This document shows positions 50,301 to 59,514 of a stretch of 64,000 nt of DNA, in pieces. The notes under the pieces were generated by a model. It did not search any database and was not told the origin of the DNA. It saw only the letters and a program-made list of their open reading frames with translations. The DNA comes from Cerrena zonata (Eukaryota; Basidiomycota; Agaricomycetes; Polyporales; Cerrenaceae), in the NCBI GenBank assembly GCA_038087015.1, contig JASBNA010000003.1, positions 2,564,424 to 2,628,423 of the forward strand, written 5' to 3'. A program made the position numbers and the translations under genes. Position 1 is the stretch's first letter. Every line of letters begins with the position of its first letter.

Positions 50301-52195
50301 TTTTGGAAGGACCTATTGGCCAGATGCATCTGGAGCAATCAAGTACAATATTTTCAGTACAAGTGATACTCCTCAGCTTGCACAGGAGCGATGGGAAATA
50401 GTAAGCAAATTTTCAAAGTTGTTGCAGCAACTTCTAATTTAATTATATTAGGTCATGGCTTTGCTGTTCAAATGGCGTCAATCTGCAATTCATACATTTC
50501 CTATTTGTACTGAACAGCTCAATTCGAGACGTCAACTGCGAGCAATCGGCACATCACTTCTACAGAAAATGAACCAGCCGTTTTGGGTTCCCAAGGACGA
50601 TTCAGTAGGAGCACCTCTGATTCCCAACCTCATTCAATATGGCCCTTTGGTCCGGGACATGTTTTCTCAAATCATCAAAGGGACCACATTCCAAACTTAC
50701 AAAAAGAAAAGGAATGATGCCTATGGACTTCTATCTCGGATTGCACGGGTAGGGGAGTACCCTTTTGCAGACAGGCTTATGAACACCTTGCAGGAAATGT
50801 CTATACAGACATCATTCCCTCTTCACACTTTTGCAGCTAGTACTTCATTGCCTAACTGGAGTAGAGGTCTTTTCAAAGCTGCCCTTGATATTATCGACAT
50901 GGATATATTGAAACGAGGCTATCCCGAGATTATTCTCTTCCTGCAAGACTTCGATATTATCAAGTCAACACTTTGGATCTCTGCTGGCACATTCAGTGAG
51001 AATTCTATGCCAGAAGCTCCAGTTGATGAGCACCCAGATATCAAGTTTATTCGTATACGCGATGCTGAAACTCAGCAACATGATGGTATCGAAGTTTTGA
51101 AACAACTTTACTCACAACTGGACTCGCAAGATTTGGGCAGAATTTTGACCGAGTCTGGTACTGTCAAATGGATACCAGCTATAGCAAGATCTTTCAATGA
51201 TATGCGAACAGTAAGATTATTTATTAATATTCAAAACTAATTACTGAATCTATATTATAGGCAATCAGTGAAACTCAGTCTACTCGACATTCCCGAGCTC
51301 TTCAAAATCAAACTCCATTTTCTGGATTCAATGTGGAGGAAAAGGCAGATTTGTCTCGGAAGTTTCAAGTCCCACCGATTTCAGAAAGTCAGATTGCAAC
51401 AGCTGAAGAAATGAACCACTTCCATGGAATCAATATTGAGCAACAGATTGGAAGTTCTAATGCACCAATAGATCTTACATCTGTTGCAACAAATATTCGG
51501 GAATCAATCATCAAGCAATCAGAGACTCAATCTTTTACTCGCTACCTAGGTCTTGACACAACTCAGATGCCTTTGATGGCTACAATGAGCAGTCAGTATT
51601 TTACTATTTTACTTTATTATATATCTGACTAGTTTAATTAGAACATAAGCCAGCAAGGTTGTTGTCAGACAATCGACAAGGAAAAAAATCTCGCTCCTCA
51701 CTCAAGTGCAAGAAATCTGCTAAGGAGATTCTGATTATATCTGACTCTGACGAAGACTCTGTTCCAAAGACCAAACGATCTAAAGGTAAGTTGCTGCAGC
51801 AACTTTCTAATATTTTCTAATTGTTATTTTTTATATTTAGTTAGTGATGTTGCTAGTCATGCATCATTGCCAGTTGCATCTACATCTGCACATGTTATTC
51901 GGTATGTTATAATTTATAATTGTAAATTTTATTTTGTATCAACAACTAACTTAATTTTAGGGAGCGAGTTTTGGTCAAGTCAACACCTGAACCAAGTTCC
52001 TCAACACAAGTTGATCAAGCTTTACCAATTGTTGGTTCTGATGATGAATTTCCTAACACTATTACCGGTCCTACTCAGGTCCTGAGTAGGCGCCAACACA
52101 GCCAACCCATACACGGCAGTTCTGGTATGTCCCCTGCCTGCATATGTCCCAATCCCCCCAAATCCCCCCCAATCCCCATCAAATCCCCATCATGA
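47330..52195 (+). pseudogene. Large ParB/Srx-motif protein of element B, interrupted by one TGA
   Basis: About 19 exons, many tiny, give roughly 1,250 residues. The proposed start (ATG 47330, spliced to FNSNQTSKVAAATSA) is tentative. The N-terminal part is Ala/Ser and Lys/Glu-rich with SLSSEKSEP and AKAKGKQPAAK. The recognisable domain is encoded by the exon at about 48499-49077: RKWCLLPL, RPINKANCAKLSTDFHKRGV, ENAIYIICPFSKI and IIIMNGHHRVIAIRTFL, the layout of ParB N-terminal/sulfiredoxin-like folds with the GxHR nucleotide-binding motif. The larger remainder (FYRALLDPLLQSYEFLFNG..., VMALLFKWRQSAIHTF...) is unfamiliar. At about 49334 an in-frame TGA (GGT*RIANDTN) interrupts an otherwise continuous frame; a CGA-to-TGA transition would explain it. 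The final frame runs through the right hairpin to the repeat junction, so the true C-terminus is uncertain. Confidence 0.65.
52070..52090. repeat. Hairpin near the right end of element B
   Basis: CCTACTCAGG, one base, then its exact complement CCTGAGTAGG, about 107 bp before the junction with the right 2.4 kb repeat. A C-rich tract (AATCCCCCCAAATCCCC) follows. Confidence 0.75.
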
Positions 52196-52438
52196 CATAT
52201 ATTGCAGTGGGAATTCTTGGCAGTTTCCTTTTTGGTCATGGGGATTGATGGGGGTTCTCATTTTGGCAAGGGGATTGATGGGGATTATCTGGAGTTATCC
52301 CCTTACCATTTTGAATGCTGTGTCTCTATTCAAATCACTCCTGACTCACTTTTTTTTTTTTCTCATCTGTCATCAGTCATCATTATTTGTCATACTTAGG
52401 GTTTTCTGGGATGAGTTAGGGTTGCGTATCCAGCCCCT

Positions 52439-52498
52439 CCTGTCATGTGCCCCTCCTGTCATGTGCCCCTCCTGTCATGTGCCCCTTCTGTCATATGC
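52439..52498 (+). repeat. 16 bp tandem repeat CCTGTCATGTGCCCCT, about 4 units
   Basis: Same unit as at 38555 but two units fewer, showing length change since the duplication. Confidence 0.88.
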
Positions 52499-53451
52499 CT
52501 CACTGTGTCTTCCCTCACTGTATCCCCTCACTATGTCCCCTCACTGTGTTTCTCACCATGTCTCCTCACCATATCCCCTCACTGTGTCCCCCTCTATCAT
52601 ATTCCCCCTCATTATATTTCCCACTATCATGTTTCCTTATATCATCACACCCACTCTCACCATCATATTTCCCTCACTATTATTATTTTTTGTATCTGTC
52701 TTTGCTTGCCCATTGGATGAGTTAGGGTTGCATATACCCCCTCACTCTATTCATTATCTTTACCATCTTTTTTGTAAGTCACATTATTACCCCCTTGTAG
52801 ATAAGTTAGGGTACAATAAATTATCTCTATTAATGCTTCTACAGTTTGTTGGTCACTGTCTGCAATCAAATATTGTTCAGGGCAGCAAAATCTGCTATTA
52901 GATAGTTAGCAAGCAACAGATTCTATCAACAGAGGTAGAACTGCAGTATACATTTTACAAAGTTCACTTGGTTGAGGAAATATTAGAACAGTTGAAGCCA
53001 TTGTAATGGTCAAATTGAAGATTGAAGATTTGAGAAAAAAAATACAGACAACTGAAACTTGTTATTTTGACATTGATGAGTGACATTGACAGAGAAATAA
53101 CAAACCAATGAGAAGATACAAGGTATACAACACTCATAAACAAGTAGTCACAGTGAGAAATATACAGAGAACTTGCTTTGGTACAGAAAAAGTAAAATTG
53201 AAACAGTGAGTATGTTTGATATTTTGATTGAATGGAAGAGTTGGAGACAGTACAGACATTCTACAATGAGAAAAGTAGTGAGGTAACAGTAGATACACAG
53301 GTTGAAGAGAGAGAAAAGAAAGTAAGAGAGAAAAGTTACCATTTTAGGAAAACAGTGAGTACGACATCTGTAGCGGTGTCAAAAAAAAAGATAAAATGAG
53401 GAGAGTTATTAGAATGAAGAGAGATGATGGGAGAGAAGTCACATGAGCTAG

Positions 53452-53569
53452 AAGGCGGTGCCCTAATTACCGGAGTAACGATAGACACTGGCGCGGCTTG
53501 AACCTAGGGCTCTGCCACGCCTCCATGCACGAATTAACGCGTTCAACCAACTGAGCTATGCACACTTGC
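53452..53569 (-). repeat. tRNA-derived SINE-like sequence, copy 2
   Basis: Differs from the copy at 39602-39719 by one substitution (CACGAATT for CACAAATT). Same box A, box B and tail. Confidence 0.65.
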
Positions 53570-54044
53570 TATATTTCAGTGGTACCTGCTCCATATACCC
53601 TTTCTTAGATAAGATAAGACACATCTGCCTTCCTCTCCTTATCTTTCCTCTGATACTTTTCATCTTGGGTGATTATTTACACAGTTATTTGTTGATTTAA
53701 TCACGCATATCTTTCCACACTGTTTGAAAAATTGTTCACGCTATTTGAACAATTGTTCATGCTGTTCCATATGTATTGTACACAAGTGATAAGGGGAGGC
53801 ATATACGGCAACCAAAAGACGATACGAGGAGTACATAGTCGGCAAGAAAAAAAACAACGCCCAAGTGTCTGCAGGTCAAAAAACAAATCGACATCAACTC
53901 AGCTAAGTCAGTGTCTAGGCAAGAAAGCATCTACACAAACAAATCAAAGTCTGCAAAAACTAAACCAAATCAAAGTCTGCGCAAGAAAACGTTTATAAAA
54001 ACAAGTCCACGTGCATAGTCCTACGAGTAAAATTCAACCCCCAC

Positions 54045-56728
54045 CTAGTCGACTTCCAATGCCCTCATCAGCTTTGCAGTTTCCGGCTTATGCCACCGGA
54101 GACTCGTTCGCCATTCACTAGACCTTAGTGGCTGCACACCCCCTGTGAGAATCTTCAACAGGTGTTTCTGGAACCAGGTTTCACATTCCCTGGTCCAGTA
54201 ACCTGTATTGAGGCCACAGGTTGACCATACGGTGGGCAACGGCCACCAAGATCGCAGCATGGTCTGGTTTTTGATGTCTAAAATACAATGTTAGCAATGT
54301 AAATAGAAAATGAGAGTGCTATGGACTCACCGGTTTGGTCTGTATAGACTCCGCAGATGACATCGATCTCGTCGTCGGTGAGGATATTCTCCATAAACCT
54401 TCCAACTGGCAGCTGAAATGAGAAAGGGTTGGAAATATGCTCATTGAGTCCGCCTGCGACTGAGCTGGGAGGTTGAGCTCCGACCTCAAATGACTCCAAA
54501 GCAAGGCGCCAGATAATTCCACCTTGACGAAGAGCAGTCTTGGCCAGGGGAAGATGTCTAAACAAATTGAGCCTCTGGTTGATGTAGGCCAGGTAGTCGC
54601 TCGCTGAGTAGACGAAGTTGGCGGGTCGCATTGTTGTCGAAAGAGGCGGGATAATAGGAATACGACGAGGGACCTTTTGGTCAGACCAGACAAGCATGAA
54701 TGGGATACCGCGTCTCGTCATTTCCTTGCCGATCTCCTCAAGCGATGGTCCCCATTGCTCCCTAAATACCTGTTTGTAGGTGATGACGGAGTTGACGCCA
54801 ATGTAGGGTTCGCCGTTCCGGTATTCGTGGGGAAAAATAAACCAGATCTTGCGGTCGGCGTCACCATCTCTGCGAATAGGCTGGCCTCTTGTTATTGGAG
54901 GCTTCGGGATGACTTGGACAGGATTGGGTGGCACAAAGAGACCCCGATTCACCTTCCTGACAAATACCTTGGTGGAAAATAGAATATCGGACAGCTTGGG
55001 GGTGACGATGTCGATATTCGTATTGTTCAAGCACAAGATGTATGCAAATGCGCATACAACTTCACTGAACTCAGCTGTCAGAGTCACCATCTCATCTTCT
55101 GACCGCTCAACAAAGGGGGTCAGGGCATCCTTGAGAGTGTAAGTCAAAGGAGCCTGCTCGTGGGGTTCAAGAGAAACAAACTGTTGAAGCCCGTATCGCC
55201 CTTGAAGAGTGGTTTGCAGGTTGGGGAGGTTATGAATAGTCCACGCGAGTTGGAATTGGTTGTCGATGAGGACACCTTCAGCAGCTGGCTGAGTAAAGGT
55301 GAGTGCATTGTCAGGTGCGAGGCCTTCGGGGGGGTCGTAGTGGCCGATATCAAAAGCAGGACCCAAAGGTTGCATGCCATGATAGGTCTCGTCTTCCTCG
55401 TCGTCGTCGTCATCGTAAGCATTGAGCCCTGCAAGCGGCACCGCAGTGGGATCCAAGTCCTTGCAGAGATCGAAGCAGTCATCCCAAGCATTGTAGATGA
55501 CTTGGCCGCCTGCAAAGCTATTAAAGACGTCGTCGGCGTCGGCCTCATGGATAATGGTGCGGAAATGATAGGGGGGGTAAGGGACCGGTTGCCACTCGTA
55601 GACGTTTGACCTGAGTCGGAGCCATGTACCGAGATTTGAAGTGTGCGATTGAGTTCTATTCTGTCTCCTCTGGAGAGCAGAAGGTGGTTCATTCCGAGCC
55701 ATTTTCTCCTGTGAGTCATGGCGCCGTTGGAGAAATTCGTGAATGGTTTCTGAAGGTTGCTGCTTGGAGAGTGCGTCAAACTTGACGTCGCAGATGTCGT
55801 TGAATTGGACATATTTCTTGGTCACCTGCAGCCTTTGGATATCGCTAGGCCTTGGGAGGAGGACGTTCGCCAGTTGGTATGGATGACGTTTGAACATGTT
55901 TTCTGTATGGTAAAAGTACCAGATAGGTACATTAGCGAACTCGAACATGTAGGACATGTTCCCTGCACAGAATGACCATTCGATGGCCATGTCGATAATC
56001 ATCCCTTGGCGAACTGTAGTTCCTGAGAAGTCGGTAAAAAAGGGCGAGCGTCGCAAGGCGTCGACTAAGTAGCGGGGAATATTGTAATCGGCAAGGGCCT
56101 TGATCCAGTTCTGGGTGTCGGGGTTGGGTTTATTGTGGTCGATTTTAGCGAGAAACATGGTAACCCAGCATGCCATCGCTAAGAATTCACGCCGAGCTGC
56201 AAATATTCTGCCAGCAGCATCTCCTCTTGTTTCTGCGGGCTCCTGATATCCAATGTGGTTTGGTCTTCTAGGCGGCTTGCAAAGCAGGGGCATCCATTGC
56301 TCCCTGCCACGCTTGAGGGCCATGTACAGGTGGTGTAGATGGTTCTCGAGCTCTGTCCACTGTTTAACGTATGATTCCTGAAGGCGATATCCGCCTGGGA
56401 CTTTCTCGATAATGGGCTGATATCGCCCCCTTGATCCGATCCTGAACGCGTCACTGAGGCAGTGGAGGATAGGATCCGCATTCAGGTTTAGATTGCGGGG
56501 GAGGAATGAAAGATAAAAATAATCGTCCCGGCCCCACCAGATAGGCAAGAAGAAATGGTATCCGGGGTTGACGTCCGGAATATACGACCGCAAAGCGTGA
56601 TGCATAGACCAGTCCTCTCGAACATGGCTGTAGTTGTCGCTGTTGAATGGGTATGGACAGGGGGCATTCCACCTTGTCACCTGGAGGCCTAATTCGGTAA
56701 GGAAATGCTGACGTTGTAAGTTAGCCAT
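54045..56728 (-). CDS. Unknown protein of about 890 aa, element A gene 1
   Basis: Exon 1 (56728-54331) is one uninterrupted frame from MANLQRQHFLTELGLQ; exon 2 (54277-54045) follows a 53 nt intron and ends ALEVD. The protein is rich in Trp, Tyr and Pro in its N-terminal half (GYHFFLPIWWGRDDYFYLSF, HVREDWSMHHALRSY). It has an acidic DDDDDEEDE linker and a C-terminal half with QLPVGRFMENILTDDEIDVICG and LRSWWPLPTVWSTCGLNTGYW. No known catalytic motif, membrane segment or signal peptide was recognised. The style matches expanded families of unknown function in Agaricomycetes, but I cannot name one. It is transcribed away from the dioxygenase gene, across the hairpin array. An intact frame next to a truncated copy suggests the right copy is the recent or functional one. 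Confidence 0.85.
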
Positions 56729-57060
56729 TGCGATGTCTGTAAAATTAGAATATTAGAGGTGGGAGGTGTAAATTTTAGCAACGTAGGACATACTTGGAGA
56801 GTTGCCGAGGGGTGAGGGGGAGGGGTGGGCAGAGTTTACGCAGGCACGAGATATGGAGTCTATTGAATAATTGATAAAGTGAGAATAAAGAAAGGGAAAT
56901 GAAAAAAAGAAATACGTACGGAGCTTTGCTTTAAAGACGGCTAGGAGAACTGAGAACGACCTGGAGAATGAGCAAGGCTAAGTGAGATTAAAGAAAGAAA
57001 AAAGAAAAAAGAAAGAACATACGGATGTTTGTTTCGGCGACAGCGGGGGCGACCGAATAC
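56729..57060 (-). other. 5' leader with probable UTR introns of the 890 aa gene
   Basis: On the minus strand, good splice signals recur before the ATG: donor GTATGTCC near 56790 with acceptor TTTACAG near 56740; donor GTACGTAT near 56920 with acceptor AATAG near 56860; and donor GTATGTTC near 57023. This implies two or three short introns in the 5' UTR. Confidence 0.5.
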
Positions 57061-57074
57061 GACAATGGAAGGCA

Positions 57075-57333
57075 ACCGAGGTAACGGGTCCAACGACCAG
57101 CTTGAGGAAAGGAAACTGACAATGATAGGGCAAGGAATGTCCTCAGGCTATCAATGCCAGCGACCGGGGAATACGAGAAGACAACCGGGGATGAGGAGAA
57201 AACGACGAGGGATGACCGAGAGGAAATGACCGAGGTAACGGGTCCAACGACTAGCTTGAGGAAAGGAAACTGACAATGATAGGGCAAGGAATGTCCTCAG
57301 GCTATCAATGCCAGCGACCGGGGAATACGAGGA
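57075..57333 (+). repeat. Tandem duplication, period about 154 bp
   Basis: The about 104 bp segment beginning ACCGAGGTAACGGGTCCAAC at 57075 recurs almost unchanged at 57229, both followed by the same GACCGGGGAATACGAG end. Confidence 0.88.
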
Positions 57334-57830
57334 GAAAACGCGAGGGGAGGCGGCCGAGAGAGAAGACGAGGTGAGAGGTGAGAAGACGAGGGTAGCGGTG
57401 AAATGGCGGCGGCGGCGAAATCGAGGAAGTCAGCGGCGAAATCGAGGAGAAAAATAACGGAAGGAAGATCCTTCAGTTACCAGGGGGGCAGTGGAAGAGA
57501 CGATAACAGAAGGAAGATCCTTCGGTTACCGGTGGAGGTGGAGGTGGTGGTGGTGGTGGATGGAAAGAAAGAGCAAGATGGACGCAAGCGCGAGCCCGGT
57601 CCGAGTCCCCGATCACGATCGTGATCGACGTCAAAACGCAAATCCCGGGCCGGTCCGAGGAACGCAAATCTCGGAATCTTCCGAGAAGCGCAAATCTCGG
57701 AACATTCCGAGATCTGAATCGCGTTTTGATCCTTCGATCGAGGACTTAGCGCTTTCTTCTTTCTCTCCACCACCACCACCACCGTCCGTTGCCCGAGGTT
57801 CTACCTCGTGCAATGGGTCGATGGTCTCTG

Positions 57831-59455
57831 TAGTTGGCGTTCCTAACGCTGCCTATACTGCTCGCCGTCGTTGGACTTGCTCTTGTCGCCGTCGGTGGAC
57901 TCATTCTTGCTCTCGTTCTCGCTCCTCTCGTTCTCGGTCCTCTCGTTCTCGCTCCTCTCGTTCTCGCTCCTCTCGTTCTCGCTCCTCTCGTTCTCGCTCC
58001 TCTCGTTCTCGCTCCTCTCGTTCTCGGTCCTCTCGTTCTCGGTCCTCTCGTTCTCGGTGGACTCGGTGTAGTCGGCGTTTCTAACGCCTGCTATTCTTAC
58101 CGTTTCTCTCGTTCTCGCTCCTCTCTCTCTCGTCCCTCTCGTTCTCGCTCCTCTCTCTCTCGTCCCTCTCGTTCTCGGTGGACTCGGTGTAGTCGGCGTT
58201 TCTAACGCCTGCTATTCTTACTGTTTCTCTCGTTCTCGCTCCTCTCTCTCTCGTCCCTCTCGTTCTCGCTCCTCTCTCTCTCGTCCCTCTCGTTCTCGGT
58301 GGACTCGACGTAGTCGGTGTTTATAACACCTGCTATTCTTATCGTTTCTCCCGTTCTCATTCCTCTCGTTCTCGGTGGACTCGACGTAGTCGGTGTTTAT
58401 AACACCTGCTATTATTCTCATTTCTCTCGTCCTCAATCTTCTCGATCTCGGTGGACTCGACATAGTCGGCGTTTCTAACGCCTGCTATTCATCTTGCACT
58501 TGTTCGAATGTCCCTCGTTTGACTCTCTTGTTCCTCTCATTCCTCTCAATCTCTCCCTCGTTCGACATTCTCTTGCTCAACTTGACGTAGTAGGCGTTTC
58601 TAATGCCTGCTATTCTTCTTGTGGTCATTTGAATGTCCCTTGTTCGACTGTCTCGTTCCTCTCAATCTCCCACTCATTCTCATTCTCGTTTCTTCTTGTA
58701 GTCGGCGTTTCTAACGCCTGCTATTCGTCTTGTACTTATTTGACTCTCCCTCGTTTGACTCTCCCTCGTTCTCGTTCCTCTCGATCTCGGTGGACTCGAC
58801 ATAGTCGGCGTTTCTAACGCCTGCTATTCTTCTCATTCTTGTTCCTCTCTATCTGCCCCTCGTTCTCATTCCTCTCGATCTCATTCCTCTCGATCTCGGT
58901 GGACTCGATGTAGTAGGCGTTTCTAACGCCTACTATTCTACTCGATCTCGTTCAACTCTCTCATTCTCGCTCCTCTCGATCTCTCCCTGGTTTGACTTTC
59001 CAATAGTAGGCGTTTCTAACGCCTACTATTCTCCTCAATTCGGCTCAAGAGAACACCATGCGTTGACTAAATGCGATCAAACACGTCGATCAAACGCGTC
59101 CCGGAACTCGGAGTTGCCACGTATCGTTGCTTGAGGTCCTACCTCGCGTAATGCTGACATAAGGACGTTGGTTCAAAAAGAGAGGAGCGTTGCTTCTCTC
59201 TTCCCTACATCCCTCTGTAGTTGACGTTTCTAACGTCCGCTATATTTGTGGTGTTCTCTGTGTAGCTAGCGTTTCTAACGCTTACTATTCCGCCGTCGTC
59301 GACAACTCTTGCATCCAAGGCCGTATCCGTTGTTCTCAAGACCGTTACCATCGTTCTCGAGACCGTATCTGTCGTTCTCAAGACCGTATCCGTCGTTCTC
59401 AAGGCCATCCGCGTTGTTTGCCCTCCCCAATAGTCAGCGTTCCTAACGCTAACTA
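57831..59455. repeat. Array of 14 interspersed short hairpins with covarying stems
   Basis: A conserved unit of about 30 bp (GTAGTNGGCGTT-TCT-AACGCCTRCTA) recurs with 45-240 bp spacing. Cores are at 57836, 58074, 58195, 58316, 58392, 58468, 58593, 58704, 58807, 58916, 59008, 59223, 59268 and 59436. Each core is a 6 bp stem and a 3 base loop, with outer TAG/CTA pairing. Stem variants are compensated: GGCGTT/AACGCC, GGTGTT/AACACC, GACGTT/AACGTC and AGCGTT/AACGCT. Two units have extended perfect arms: 11 bp at 58911-58935 and 13 bp at 59001-59029. Spacers are CT-rich. It fills the region between the two divergent element A genes. Confidence 0.93.
57914..58060 (+). repeat. 15 bp minisatellite CGTTCTCGCTCCTCT
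   Basis: About ten uninterrupted copies differing by C/G at one position; related CTCTCTCTCGTCCCT variants continue as spacers in the hairpin array to about 58300. Apparent Arg/Ser-rich frames here are products of the repeat. Confidence 0.92.
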
Positions 59456-59514
59456 CTGTTCGTCACCCTCCGTCTTCAACACCTTGTTATTCCTTTCATC
59501 AACGCGTCTATCCA

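Larger units (their letters stand above)
40852..51806. repeat. Dispersed palindrome family AAAGTTGCTGCAGCAACTTT (12 copies)
   Basis: Copies at 40852-40871, 41618-41636, 41990-42008, 43032-43050, 45065-45082, 46657-46670, 47410-47428, 47563-47582, 48457-48476, 49094-49113, 50415-50433 and 51788-51806; a weaker one (GTTGTTGCAACAAG) is at 47169-47184. The copies at 40852 and 47563 are perfect 20 bp palindromes; others have one to three changes. Seven lie in introns (41618, 41990, 43032, 48457, 49094, 50415, 51788). Four lie in coding exons, where they are read as Val-Ala-Ala-Ala-Thr. One is beside the left end. None was noticed outside element B in this window. Confidence 0.92.
40725..52197. mobile_element. 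Element B: recombinase-RecQ / ParB-like unit between direct repeats
   Basis: An 11.5 kb AT-rich block lying exactly between the truncated left copy and the right copy of the 2.4 kb repeat. It encodes two large plus-strand proteins (41349-47154 and 47330-52195) and carries at least 12 copies of one palindrome. A hairpin occurs near each end (40738-40761 and 52070-52090), and a GGACTCCAGG tandem tract lies near the left end. RecQ-like genes of this kind are often subtelomeric in fungi. The precise termini and a target duplication were not demonstrated. Confidence 0.65.
52198..54574. repeat. 2.4 kb direct repeat, right copy (left part of element A)
   Basis: It matches 38293-40724 from the shared first base TATATTGCAG through AAATTGAGCCT, then continues into the intact gene. 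Both copies contain TTAGGGTT motifs inside GATGAGTTAGGGTTG (52410-52425, 52720-52734). The C-rich sequence just upstream (52150-52197) is partly complementary to the GGGGATTGATGGGG region at 52240-52260, giving an inverted-repeat arrangement at this end only. Confidence 0.95.

Noticed and set aside
40725..52197. Classic Helitron
   Set aside because: There are hairpins near the ends, but no Rep/HUH motif was found; the helicase is RecQ-like rather than Pif1-like, and a recombinase-like core is present instead.
57491..58205. Long Arg/Ser-rich and Leu/Val-rich open frames over the minisatellite
   Set aside because: They are translations of the 15 bp CGTTCTCGCTCCTCT repeat in different frames. 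Stem changes in the interspersed units are not synonymous, so no protein is conserved.
57831..59455. True CRISPR array
   Set aside because: Spacers are low-complexity CT-rich minisatellite rather than unique sequence, spacing is irregular and there are no Cas genes; the host is a eukaryote.
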